DNA of 37,920 nucleotides, taken from assembly GCA_029259845.1 (NCBI GenBank), contig JAJDEI010000021.1, positions 1-37,920 of the forward strand, given 5' to 3'. Below, piece after piece: positions 15,570-23,859 of the stretch (positions within the stretch are counted from its first letter, which is position 1; every line of letters begins with the position of its first letter). Source of the stretch: Planctomycetaceae bacterium. Its GTDB lineage: Bacteria > Planctomycetota > Planctomycetia > Planctomycetales > Planctomycetaceae. A program made the translations under genes and the position numbers. The notes beneath the pieces were generated by a model. That model was not told the origin of the DNA and did no database searches. It was given only the letters and a program-made list of their open reading frames with translations.

Positions 15570-16631
15570 ATGGCCGAACAATCCCAGGACTCACGGACCG
15601 AAGAAGCGACACCCCGCCGCCGCGAAAAAGCGCGCGAAGAGGGGCAGGTCGTCAACAGTTCCGACTTGCAGGCGGCCATGCAGCTTCTGGCCGGAGCCGG
15701 GATGCTGACCGTCGGCGGAGAATGGTTCGTCTCCCAATTGGGGACCGCGACGGCGGGGTACCTGTCGTTTCTGCCGGCGGCGGATTGGTCAGTCGCTCAT
15801 ACGGTCCAGTTGGGGCAGGCGGCCGCCGTCGATCTGCAGCGGTTCTGCACGCCGTTCGTGCTGGTCATCACGGTCGTTGGCGTTTTCGTCGCCGTCGTGC
15901 AGGCCGGGCCGATTGCGCTCGTTCCGCTCAAGTTGAGTTGGGAACGAATGGATCCCCGCAGCGGGTTCGGCCGGCTGTTCTCGCAGGAAACGACCGTCCG
16001 CGGATTGTTCGCCGTTGGCAAAGCCGCGCTGATCACCGCCGTCGCTGTGGGGATGGTCGTGGTGGGACACCGTGCCATCGGGTCCGCCGGTTTCCATTCG
16101 TTCGAGACGTCCCTGGGCACGGCCTGGGATCTCTGCCGGCAACTGCTGCTCGCCTTGGCGGGGGTCACTTTGGGAATCGGCGTGGTTGACTTCGGGTTCA
16201 AGTGGTACCGCCACGAGCAGAAGCTGAAGCTGTCCAAACAGGAATTGAGGGACGAGCATAAGGAAGACACGGGGGACCCCCATCTCCGAGCCCGGGTGCG
16301 GAAGTTGCAACAGGAAGCGACGCTGTCCCAGGGGATCAAAGACGTTCCCGAGGCGACCGTCGTGCTGACCAACCCGACCCATTTGGCAATCGCCCTGAAG
16401 TACGAACACGGTGTCACGGCGGCCCCCATTGTGTTGGCGAAAGGGGAAGGCCTGCGTGCTCTGCGGATTCGGAGAATCGCCGAAGAGCACGGCATCCCGG
16501 TCAAAGAGCGGCGTCCGCTCGTCCGCGCTTTGTACAAGCTGGTGAACGTGGGCCATGAAGTCCCGTTGGAATTCTACCAGGCGATCGCGGAGATTCTCAG
16601 CGCCATTTATCGCGCTCGAAACTCCGGTTAG
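15570..16631 (+). CDS. flhB: Flagellar export substrate-specificity switch protein FlhB
   Basis: FlhB wraps the export gate and switches substrate class from rod/hook to filament. The product has 353 residues. The N-terminus is basic and typical (DSRTEEATPRRREKAREEGQ, 7-26). Four membrane helices follow (about 33-60, 88-110, 148-168, 190-210), then the cytoplasmic domain. The self-cleavage motif NPTH is intact at 268-271, within VVLTNPTHLAIALKY, so autocleavage between Asn and Pro is expected. The EEHGIPVKERRPLVRALYKL segment completes the domain. motA follows after 27 bases. Confidence 0.97.
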   Translation: MAEQSQDSRTEEATPRRREKAREEGQVVNSSDLQAAMQLLAGAGMLTVGGEWFVSQLGTATAGYLSFLPAADWSVAHTVQLGQAAAVDLQRFCTPFVLVITVVGVFVAVVQAGPIALVPLKLSWERMDPRSGFGRLFSQETTVRGLFAVGKAALITAVAVGMVVVGHRAIGSAGFHSFETSLGTAWDLCRQLLLALAGVTLGIGVVDFGFKWYRHEQKLKLSKQELRDEHKEDTGDPHLRARVRKLQQEATLSQGIKDVPEATVVLTNPTHLAIALKYEHGVTAAPIVLAKGEGLRALRIRRIAEEHGIPVKERRPLVRALYKLVNVGHEVPLEFYQAIAEILSAIYRARNSG

Positions 16632-16658
16632 ACCTCACAAACTGAGGAGCAATCAGTC

Positions 16659-17429
16659 ATGGATCTCGCAACGATTATCGGCCTGATAGCGGGCATGGGG
16701 TTGGTCATTGGCTCGATCATGCTCGGCGGTGGCGGGCTCGGCCCGTTCCTGAATGTGCCGTCGATCATGATCACCGTTGGGGGGTCGATCGCGGCGATCC
16801 TCATTAACTTCCCCTTGCAGAGCGTGTTTGGGCTGTTTTCGGTCTTCAAAAAATGTTTCACCGTCGCGTTGCCGTCGACCAATGAAGTCATTGATCAGTT
16901 TCGGAACCTCTCGACAATCGCCCGCCGCGACGGTCTGTTGGCGCTGGAAAGCGAGACCGAACAGATCAGCGACACGTTTCTTGTCCGCGGGCTGGAGATG
17001 GTCATCGGTGGCAGTTCCGCCGAGGATGTTGACGATGTGCTGTCCACGGAAGTCAGTTACATCGAGCAGCGGCACAAGAACGGAAAGAAACTGCTGGACT
17101 CGCTCGCCGCGGCGGCTCCGGCGTTCGGGATGATCGGGACGCTCATCGGACTCGTGCAGATGTTGCAGTCGCTGGACGATCCGAGCCAAATCGGCGTCGG
17201 TATGGCGACCGCCCTGCTGACCACGCTGTACGGTGCCGTCATCGCCAACCTGTTTTGCATCCCGCTCGCGGGAAAACTCGAAGCGCGAAGTACCGAGGAG
17301 ATCATGCTCCGCGAGCTGATGATTGCCGGATTAACGGCCTTGGTGGAAGGGCATCCGCCGCGTGTTGTGGAGGAGCGTCTGCACGCCTACCTGGCCCCGT
17401 CCAACCGACAATTGCAAGACGCGGCGTAG
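16659..17429 (+). CDS. motA: Flagellar stator protein MotA
   Basis: MotA forms the pentameric part of the stator that rotates against FliG. The product has 256 residues, normal length. Four membrane helices are seen: two near the N-terminus (about 3-20 and 33-50) and two after the cytoplasmic loop (about 152-170 and 185-205). The loop has the conserved Arg (ARRDG, 88-92) and Glu (ALESE, 95-99) that contact FliG. The helix-3 Pro154 (AAAPAFGMIGTLIGL) is present, as is Pro202 in helix 4. GAGGAG lies upstream of the ATG. Separated from motB by 187 bases containing a repeat. Confidence 0.96.
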   Translation: MDLATIIGLIAGMGLVIGSIMLGGGGLGPFLNVPSIMITVGGSIAAILINFPLQSVFGLFSVFKKCFTVALPSTNEVIDQFRNLSTIARRDGLLALESETEQISDTFLVRGLEMVIGGSSAEDVDDVLSTEVSYIEQRHKNGKKLLDSLAAAAPAFGMIGTLIGLVQMLQSLDDPSQIGVGMATALLTTLYGAVIANLFCIPLAGKLEARSTEEIMLRELMIAGLTALVEGHPPRVVEERLHAYLAPSNRQLQDAA

Positions 17430-17454
17430 TGCCGTACCGGCCCCGGAACCTCCC

Positions 17455-17505
17455 GTTGGAGTTCAAGCTTTAGCATGTTCCGCAGCCTCAAGGCTGAACT
17501 CCAAC
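17455..17505. repeat. Palindromic repeat (GGAGTTCA family), motA-motB gap
   Basis: GTTGGAGTTCAAGCTTTAGC (from 17455) faces CAGCCTCAAGGCTGAACTCC (17483-17502) plus AAC. It has the same arms and orientation as the copy at 8111-8164. It sits 25 bases after the motA stop and would form a hairpin in the motA-motB transcript. Confidence 0.8.
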
Positions 17506-17616
17506 CCTCAACATGAAGCCTGACGAAGTCCCGGCAAGCTCTTGAAGCCGCACGATCACACATTACTGAGCGGCTCGCACAGATGTGCGGTCCGCCGTCT
17601 CCGGTGAGGAGTCCAA

Positions 17617-18279
17617 ATGGGCAAGAAAAAAGGTCCCTGTTGTGCAGACGGACCGGCTGAGGTCCCTGTCTGGTTTATGACGTATAGCGACGTCATTACA
17701 CTGCTGATGACGTTCTTCATCCTGCTGCTGACGTTCGCCACCAGCGAACCGGAACATTTTTCCCGGATGCAAGTCGCCGCGTTCGGCGGCGGGTCGTCGT
17801 CTGGCCTCGCGGGCAAGAACGATGAGCCGTTCGACCAGGACGCCTTCCTGTTGCGCGTCCGTCCGCAGTCGGCGCGACTGACGATCCGTGGCAGCGAAAC
17901 GCCGCCGATCGATACCGATCCCAGCTATCAGTCGCTAGACAAGGGCGTTGAGGCACTCAAGACACCGCATGATTTGGCGGACGTGGACCGGCTGTCGATC
18001 ACGATCCCGTTGCCCGTGATGATCGACGGAGACGGCAAGGTGACGGCCGTCGGGCATCAGCAATTGCGAATGATTTCGACACAGATGCGGCGGATGCCGT
18101 TGGACGTCAAGCTCGAAGTGCCTCGTTCGCAGGACGTCGATGCGTGCCTGGCGCTGGCCAACGCGCTGACGAAGCGAGGAAACATCGCACCGGGACGGAT
18201 TTCCGTCGGAGCGGACGTGGCGTCCGTCGCCGCCGGCCAGTTACGTCTGTCTCTCATTCGCACGAAAGCGGGGATCTGA
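17617..18279 (+). CDS. motB: MotB-like stator protein (first of a tandem pair)
   Basis: The product has 220 residues. The short basic N-terminus MGKKKGP is followed by a single membrane helix (about 18-41, WFMTYSDVITLLMTFFILLL). It contains Asp25 in the M-T-Y-S-D motif, the proton-binding residue of MotB. After a linker, residues about 115-215 form an alpha/beta domain in the position of the OmpA-like peptidoglycan-binding domain. That domain is diverged, and I do not see its usual N-x-x-L-S-x-x-R-A motif. A second MotB-like gene begins four bases after the stop, so both are probably made together. Confidence 0.88.
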   Translation: MGKKKGPCCADGPAEVPVWFMTYSDVITLLMTFFILLLTFATSEPEHFSRMQVAAFGGGSSSGLAGKNDEPFDQDAFLLRVRPQSARLTIRGSETPPIDTDPSYQSLDKGVEALKTPHDLADVDRLSITIPLPVMIDGDGKVTAVGHQQLRMISTQMRRMPLDVKLEVPRSQDVDACLALANALTKRGNIAPGRISVGADVASVAAGQLRLSLIRTKAGI

Positions 18280-18283
18280 CTTC

Positions 18284-19018
18284 ATGGCCAAGAAAAAGAA
18301 ATGTCCCCCGCACGGCCCCAACATGGGCTACCTCGTCTCTTTCGGGGATACGATGACCGCCCTGCTGGCGTTTTTTATCGTGCTCAATTCGCTGGCCGAA
18401 GAGCAGACCGGTGCCAACCTGCACGCCGGGACCGGCTCATTTGTGACAGCACTCAAGACATTCGGCGTGCCGGGCATTTTCCCGTCCAAACGGTCCTCCC
18501 AAGTGTTCCAACTTCCCCAACCGGGGCCCGTCTATGTGGTCCCCTCCGAAGACGGGGATGAATTCACCCCCGAGTCGACCGGCCCCGATGACACGGTCGA
18601 CAAACAACGAATCGTCGACTGGGAGCAGGAAGATTTCCAACGCTTTCTGCATGAAATCGGACGCTGGAATGAACTCAAGCCGGAGCCGACCGTCGACGGA
18701 GAAGTCGCCTTTGATTTGTTTTCGTTTCTGGGCAAGAAGGACACGGTCGCCCCCAAGGAACTGTTCACGGCGGCGCGTCAACTCGCACCCCTGCTTCGAA
18801 AAGACGGGTACGAGTTAGAGGTCACCGTGTGGGCCACGACACCATCGGTCTCGGCGTGGGGGCGGGCGATCAGGCAATCCGCAGCGATCCGCAAGGAGCT
18901 GACTGCCTATCTCCGGCTTGGCGATCAAGAGTCGAAGATTTCGGCGGTCGCCAAGCCCTGGGACTCGCCGACCGCCCGCCGACCGACGGTCTCGCTGATC
19001 GCGCGACGGCTTAAGTAG
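18284..19018 (+). CDS. MotB-like stator protein (second of a tandem pair)
   Basis: The product has 244 residues with the same plan as the gene before it: a basic MAKKKK start, one membrane helix at about 14-36 (MGYLVSFGDTMTALLAFFIV), and an Asp22 in S-F-G-D at the place of the MotB proton-binding Asp. An extended linker follows, rich in Pro, Asp and Glu (about 60-120). A C-terminal alpha/beta domain (about 140-240) weakly recalls the OmpA-like fold. The two paralogues share little outside the helix. They could form a mixed dimer or alternative stators; the sequence alone does not decide. It is the last gene of the flagellar operon and converges with fliS. Confidence 0.75.
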   Translation: MAKKKKCPPHGPNMGYLVSFGDTMTALLAFFIVLNSLAEEQTGANLHAGTGSFVTALKTFGVPGIFPSKRSSQVFQLPQPGPVYVVPSEDGDEFTPESTGPDDTVDKQRIVDWEQEDFQRFLHEIGRWNELKPEPTVDGEVAFDLFSFLGKKDTVAPKELFTAARQLAPLLRKDGYELEVTVWATTPSVSAWGRAIRQSAAIRKELTAYLRLGDQESKISAVAKPWDSPTARRPTVSLIARRLK

Positions 19019-19052
19019 CCGATCCCCCCGCCGCGCAGAACGACCGGACGTC

Positions 19053-19490
19053 TCAGCCGACGGCGCACGTCCGTTCGGCAACGAGTTGGTCGAGAGGGGG
19101 AATGCTGCCGGATTGCTCCAATTGTACGGCTTGGTCGCGGATCGTGCTAAAGGCGCCCTTGAGCTCCGCGATGATCGATGCTGCGGAGGACCATTCTTCC
19201 TCGCTCTCGCCGCAGGTTTGCATGAGGCAGAACATGAGCAGCCGATGGACGTTTTCCGGGAGCTCTCCTTGCTCGGTATCGACGCCTGACATCAACTCAG
19301 TGAGGAGCCGTTGAGCGCGAAAGCGGTGGTCAACGAGCGACTTGTCATCATTGGCTTGAATTGCCTGCACCCCGTGCTCGACAGCGAACAGAGTCGCGTC
19401 ATACAGGGCCAGCAGCATATCGATGCGGGTCCAGGACGTCGCGGAGGCCTGGCGGTAGGCGGAATGGCTCGAATGGCGGGTATAGGTCAT
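19053..19490 (-). CDS. fliS: Flagellin export chaperone FliS
   Basis: FliS binds the flagellin C-terminus in the cytoplasm and prevents early polymerisation. The product has 145 residues, all helical. The N-terminus has AYRQASATSWTRIDMLLALYDATLF, matching the family pattern Y-x-x-x-x-x-x-T-x-x-x-x-x-x-L-L-x-x-L-Y-D. Helices with AIQANDDKSLVDHRFRAQRL and LTELMSGVDTEQGELPENVH then match the core. The gene lies 59 bases after fliD and closes the minus-strand filament block; 34 bases separate it from the convergent motB-like gene. Confidence 0.93.
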   Translation of the reverse strand: MTYTRHSSHSAYRQASATSWTRIDMLLALYDATLFAVEHGVQAIQANDDKSLVDHRFRAQRLLTELMSGVDTEQGELPENVHRLLMFCLMQTCGESEEEWSSAASIIAELKGAFSTIRDQAVQLEQSGSIPPLDQLVAERTCAVG

Positions 19491-19549
19491 GGGGAAGGTC
19501 CTCAGGGGACGGAGGAACGGGAATGGATCTGTTGGCCCGGCGGTCGCGG

Positions 19550-21535
19550 CTAGATGCCGGCGAGCTGGGTTGCCAGGAAACTGCTCGTGTTGTTCAGCTC
19601 GCTGATGGCCGATTCCAACGCGATGAATTCCTTGAGAATCTTCTCGCGCTGGATGTCGAACTGGGCGGTCTGATGATCGATTGATTTCTGCAAGCTCTCG
19701 ATCCGGTCGTCGAACCCGTCGCTGATTGTTTTGAGCCGGCCCGTCACGGGATCGAGGAAGTTATTGAGCACCTGATCGAGACGCGCGGCGACCCCGCGTG
19801 TCACAGTCAGTTGCGCTTCCGATCCCGGCCCGATGTCTGCCGACGTGAGCGAGATGCGGACTTGCAGGTCGGCCGTGTTGTCGTTGTCGGCGTCGCCTGT
19901 GAGCAACTGCCCTTTACCGGTGGCGGTTTCTGTCACACCGTCCACGATAAACGTGCCGACGACGTCCTTGCCGACTTCATTCTCGGTGCCGCTGAGTCCT
20001 AGGGCTGTGTTCGCCGACCCCGAGCCGACGGTCACCTGCGAGATCGACCCATAGGCGTCGGAGGTGATGACCAGTTGATTGCTTTGGACGGAAACGGAGA
20101 CGTTCCGTCCGGGGAGCGTCGAGGCCGAGTTGAGGACCGACTCCACGTGGTCGGCGAGTTCCTGCTGTGTGTAGGTCCCGTTTGTGAGCGTGAGCGATCC
20201 GGAATCGGCTCCGTCGATGTTGATTTGGAATGTGTTGTTCGTGCCGTCGATGACCGTTGAGGCTGCGAGCGTGTTTGTTGCGGTAATGCTGGCCTGTTCG
20301 GCAGCCTGTGTGATGTCGATTTCGTAGGGAGTTTGCGAGATCTCTGTGCGGGTGCTGCCAATGATGAATCCCACGGAGGCGTTTGTACTCTGGCCGTCCA
20401 GCGCGAACAGCCGTTTCACTTCGTCGGGCTGGATATCCGGGTCTCGCCCGCTGAGGACGTCCTTCAGTTTCGACTCGTCGAAACTGAGTGTCCCATCATC
20501 CTCGACCGACACGCCGATGGCGGTGAGCCGATTGATATCTCCCCCGAGCCCGCCGACGGCGTCGAGCACGGCGGACCGCACGGATTGCAGGATGCTGCTA
20601 GCGTTGCGGTTGCCCAGCAAGAGCCCGCCTTGTTCCGTGTCGGCGTTGAAGGAGGAGAGATTGGAGATGAAATCGGCCAGCGTGTTGAAGGAGTCGACAA
20701 ACTCACTGACGGCGGTCGTTGCCGGGTCCGTGTCTGCTTCGATGGACACCGAAATGGTCTTGGCGGCATCGGCTTGGCGGAGCGTGAGCGTGACTCCGTT
20801 GATGAGGTTGTTGACCGTGTTCGTTTCGCTGAAAACGGTGATCGCCCCCGGTCCATTGCCGAGCGTCACGCTGGCGTCGGCGGCCGCCTGGACCGGGTTG
20901 CCCGTGTCGAAGACCGGTTGGGTGGCTCCGCCCCCGCTGGCAGCGAGATTGTTCGTGATCGAAATCTGCTGGCTGGCGCCGGTCTTCTCACTGGTGAGCA
21001 GCAACCGAAACGGGGTTCCTCCGCCGGAGCCGTCCTGGATGATCGAGGCGGAGACGCCGGCGTCACTGTTGTTAATCGCCGTCCCGAGTCCCTGAATGGT
21101 GTCGTTCGTCGAATCGATTGTCAGCGTCACCGCGGAGCCATTCCCCACTTGCAAGGTCAGCGTGCCCTGCGTGATGGCGGCGTCCTCATCGGCGAACCCC
21201 TGCGTTGCCACCTGCTGGGCTTGGGCCAGGGCATTGATTTTGACTTGGAAGACGCCCGATGTGGCATTGTTGGAGGCGGTTGCCAGCAACGCGACCTCAT
21301 CGCTGACGTTCGCGAGATTGGCGTCAAAGACGCTGTTCTGTGAGCGAGCCAACGTTCCGGCTCCGCTCCGCAGGGTCTGGAGCTGAGCCTCAATCGCCGC
21401 GAAGGCCCCTTGCTTGACGGCAATCTCATTCTTGCGACCTTCCAGCAGATCAATCTGCTTCTGCTGGATTTCGAGCAGCCCCTTGATGATCGATTCCGAG
21501 TCAATGCCGCTGACCAGGCCGTCAATGGTAAGCAT
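19550..21535 (-). CDS. fliD: Flagellar filament cap protein FliD (HAP2)
   Basis: FliD forms the cap at the filament tip and helps flagellin fold. The product has 661 residues, longer than the E. coli protein (468). The FliD N-domain is at about 1-100 (LTIDGLVSGIDSESIIKGLL, with a coiled coil after it). Then come flagellin-hook IN-like segments, and a C-domain running to the terminal coiled coil (FDDRIESLQKSIDHQTAQFD). Insertions of the IN type (VDGVTETATGKGQLLTGDAD) account for the extra length. The ATG at 21535 was chosen because the conserved N-domain starts at once; the frame upstream is open but unrelated. It is followed by fliS. Confidence 0.95.
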   Translation of the reverse strand: MLTIDGLVSGIDSESIIKGLLEIQQKQIDLLEGRKNEIAVKQGAFAAIEAQLQTLRSGAGTLARSQNSVFDANLANVSDEVALLATASNNATSGVFQVKINALAQAQQVATQGFADEDAAITQGTLTLQVGNGSAVTLTIDSTNDTIQGLGTAINNSDAGVSASIIQDGSGGGTPFRLLLTSEKTGASQQISITNNLAASGGGATQPVFDTGNPVQAAADASVTLGNGPGAITVFSETNTVNNLINGVTLTLRQADAAKTISVSIEADTDPATTAVSEFVDSFNTLADFISNLSSFNADTEQGGLLLGNRNASSILQSVRSAVLDAVGGLGGDINRLTAIGVSVEDDGTLSFDESKLKDVLSGRDPDIQPDEVKRLFALDGQSTNASVGFIIGSTRTEISQTPYEIDITQAAEQASITATNTLAASTVIDGTNNTFQINIDGADSGSLTLTNGTYTQQELADHVESVLNSASTLPGRNVSVSVQSNQLVITSDAYGSISQVTVGSGSANTALGLSGTENEVGKDVVGTFIVDGVTETATGKGQLLTGDADNDNTADLQVRISLTSADIGPGSEAQLTVTRGVAARLDQVLNNFLDPVTGRLKTISDGFDDRIESLQKSIDHQTAQFDIQREKILKEFIALESAISELNNTSSFLATQLAGI

Positions 21536-21605
21536 GGGACCAGTTTTCTCGCAAGGAAATGTGGGCGAAAGGCCTGTTAAGACCCTGGAGAAACAAAAAC
21601 GTGCA

Positions 21606-21668
21606 AGGGCAAGAGATGCCGGGACGAGGCGGGCAGTTCGCCCGCGCATCCCAGATCGTTCTTGCCCT
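21606..21668 (-). terminator. Long hairpin after flagellin, likely terminator
   Basis: Outer arms at 21606-21614 and 21660-21668 (AGGGCAAGA and its complement) enclose an inner GC stem, 21629-21634 with 21640-21645 (GCGGGC, loop AGTTC). It lies 41 bases beyond the flagellin stop on the minus strand and before fliD. A long T-run is not evident, so it may be a partial terminator or an mRNA-stabilising hairpin. Confidence 0.55.
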
Positions 21669-21708
21669 CACACGTTGATCATGACTCACTCAACGCTGCC
21701 GCCGGAAA

Positions 21709-23121
21709 TTACCGGAGGAGCGAAAGCACCAACTGCGGCTGCTGGTTGGCGTTGGACAAGACCGACGTTCCGGCCTGGACCAGCACCTGCTGCCGCGTGA
21801 AGTTGGCGATTTCCGCAGCGAAGTCGGTGTCACGAATGACCGACTCGGCGTTGGTCGTATTCTCCAAAGTGGCCCGCAGGTTGTTGGCTGTGGATTCCAG
21901 CGTGTTCTGCTGGAAGGCACCCAAGTCACCCCGCAGGTTGGTGACTTCATCAATCGCCGCGTCGATGACCCCGATCGAGTCGTTGGCACCGGACGTGGTG
22001 GTGATGTCGATGCTGTTAAGGTTGCCGAACTGGTTGTTCGCCACACCGGCTCCCAACGAACTCGGATTGACCTTGGTGATGGAAACCTTGGCCGTCTGGT
22101 TCTGGTTCGGTCCGATCTGGAACACGAGCGAGTTGTCGGTGACCGAGACACTGCCCTGGGCACCGGTGACGGTCGCCGTCGCGTCAGAACCACTCGTCGC
22201 GAGCTGCACGGACAGGCCCTGTGCGGCTCCGGACGATGCGGTCAGGACGTTGCCGACGCCGTTGAAGCTCGTACCGCCGATGGTCCCGACGATATCGACA
22301 CCGGTATCGCTGACCGTCGTCGTGCCGAAGCCGGAGCTGTTTGCGGCGGCTGCCGTGTCGGAAACGACGTCGACGGTTGCAGACGAACCGAAGCCGGCAC
22401 TGTAGACTCGCGTGGTGGTGCCGGAGATCTCGGCGGTAGCACCGGTCTGAGACGTGAACTCGTTGATCCGGCTGACGACCTGCGCCTGGGTGAGGCCGGC
22501 GTTGAGACTCACCGCGACTCCGTTAATGGTCAGGGACTCGGCAGCCGCCAGGGCGGCCCCCTGGTCGGTCCCTGCGGCTGCGACGGCCCGCTCGCCGACG
22601 GTTGTGACGGCGACCGCGTACGAGCCGGCGGACGTGTCCGTGGTGGCGGCGATGAAGGTCGTGTCGGCATCGTTGGAAACACCGGCGACACCGGCCGAGC
22701 CGTCGAGAAGCTTCTTGGTGCCGAACTGCGTGTTGTCAGCGATTCGGTTGATCGTGTCCAGGAGGTTGTTGATTTCCGCCTGGTTCGCGGCAAGGGAGTC
22801 GGCGTCGTTGACACCGGAGTTGGCCGAATCCAGGGCGAGCGAACGGGCTTTGACGAGCAGGCTGTTGATTTCGTTCAACGCCCCTTCCGCCGTTTGCACG
22901 ACGGCGACCGCTTTCTCACCGTTCTGGATCGCCTGTCCGAGGCCGGAGATCTGGGCACGCTGTTTCTCAGAAATCACCAGCGCGGCCGGGCCGTCGGCAC
23001 CCCGGTTCACTTTGAGACCGGAGGACAGCCGTTCGATCGACTTAGAGAGGTTTTTCGATGCACGGTTCAAGTTGTTCTGTGCATTGAGCGACGAAACATT
23101 ACTCGCAATTGTCAGAGCCAT
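21709..23121 (-). CDS. fliC: Flagellin, filament subunit
   Basis: The product has 470 residues. The D0/D1 N-terminal half (1-140) has MALTIASNVSSLNAQNNLNR, then LSKSIERLSSGLKVNRGADG, and the D1 helix through QAEINNLLDTINRIADNTQF. The C-terminal D0/D1 (about 385-470) ends in the canonical SNANQQPQLVLSLLR. The middle is a Ser/Thr/Ala/Gly-rich surface region and contains one flagellin IN motif (ESLTINGVAVSLNAGLTQAQ). CGGAAAG lies before the ATG. It is the only flagellin in the window, between flgM upstream and fliD downstream. Confidence 0.97.
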   Translation of the reverse strand: MALTIASNVSSLNAQNNLNRASKNLSKSIERLSSGLKVNRGADGPAALVISEKQRAQISGLGQAIQNGEKAVAVVQTAEGALNEINSLLVKARSLALDSANSGVNDADSLAANQAEINNLLDTINRIADNTQFGTKKLLDGSAGVAGVSNDADTTFIAATTDTSAGSYAVAVTTVGERAVAAAGTDQGAALAAAESLTINGVAVSLNAGLTQAQVVSRINEFTSQTGATAEISGTTTRVYSAGFGSSATVDVVSDTAAAANSSGFGTTTVSDTGVDIVGTIGGTSFNGVGNVLTASSGAAQGLSVQLATSGSDATATVTGAQGSVSVTDNSLVFQIGPNQNQTAKVSITKVNPSSLGAGVANNQFGNLNSIDITTTSGANDSIGVIDAAIDEVTNLRGDLGAFQQNTLESTANNLRATLENTTNAESVIRDTDFAAEIANFTRQQVLVQAGTSVLSNANQQPQLVLSLLR

Positions 23122-23220
23122 GGGTCACTTTCCGGGTGTGTGCGAAGGCCTGGGAATCGTCCCCCTCCTCTCGGGAGCGGGTCGCGGGAATCAGGCCGAT
23201 CGCGAATTCAAGGGTTGGGC

Positions 23221-23514
23221 CTACGTGCCACGAATGTTGGCAGCAGTCCGTTCAGCTGCGTCACGGGTTGAATACTGGCCCTGCTCAATCCGTTCCCGCA
23301 CCTGCGCAACAACGTCATCACGTGTGTCAGGGACGTCTTTCAGGCGAGCGGCAAGCGATGCCAATTGATCCGCATGAACACCCACAATCTCCACTCCGCC
23401 GACGAGCGGGTCGTCGGAATTCCCGCGAACGGAAACCGTCGGAGTCTTCAGGGCGTTCGAGGTGGATGCGGGAAGACCGACCGTCGGTCCAGTTCCACCT
23501 TGTTGAATCTGCAT
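23221..23514 (-). CDS. flgM: FlgM-like anti-sigma-28 factor
   Basis: FlgM binds sigma-28 until the hook is finished, then is exported. The product has 97 residues from the ATG at 23514, whose MQIQ start is typical of small FlgM proteins; an ATG at 23559 would add 15 residues. The first 55 residues are unstructured in look. The C-terminal region (VVAQVRERIEQGQYSTRDAA) matches the FlgM sigma-binding pattern V-x-x-x-R-x-x-I-x-x-G-x-Y, followed by helix ERTAANI. Placement directly upstream of flagellin supports the call. No sigma-28 gene is in the window. Confidence 0.75.
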   Translation of the reverse strand: MQIQQGGTGPTVGLPASTSNALKTPTVSVRGNSDDPLVGGVEIVGVHADQLASLAARLKDVPDTRDDVVAQVRERIEQGQYSTRDAAERTAANIRGT

Positions 23515-23859
23515 CGTCTGCCGTCCGTCCAAAAATAGGGCGACAAAGTGATCGGTCAAACGGGCCTGAAGCTTGCCAAGAATCTTCTTGGATTTTCAAT
23601 CAGTAAGACGCCGATGAAGATAGAACGGTCGCGTCGACTATTCCGGTTCTCATGACTTTGCAGGCAATGGATCGGTTGGAGGCGTTGGGGCTGTGCGAAA
23701 ACTTGATCCCCCCGCCCACGTTTCTGCTTCGAGGCCTCTTTTCCCCAATATCGGCGCAGCTGCGACCGGCATCGATCGCCGGTTGCGACGCGGAGACTCT
23801 GCCGAGAAACCCCGTCCTTCGTTGAGGGACATTGAAAAACGGAGAGTAGGCCGGCTGAG
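23515..23859. other. Divergent intergenic region between flgM and the TPR operon
   Basis: These 345 bases should hold promoters for flgM/flagellin (minus) and the TPR operon (plus). I see GCCGATAT on the minus strand around 23747-23754, a close match to a sigma-28 -10 element, but no -35 partner at the usual distance. An inverted repeat, CCAAGAA-N-CTTCTTGG-like, lies at 23576-23591. No gene is supported. Confidence 0.45.

Noticed and set aside
23222-23240. TGGCACG on the minus strand upstream of flagellin as a sigma-54 promoter
   Set aside because: Only the -24 half is present; the bases at -12 read CCCA rather than TTGC, and it overlaps the end of flgM.
23747-23754. GCCGATAT on the minus strand as the -10 of a sigma-28 promoter for flgM/flagellin
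   Set aside because: No -35 match at the correct distance, and the leader to flgM would be about 230 bases; not strong enough to annotate.
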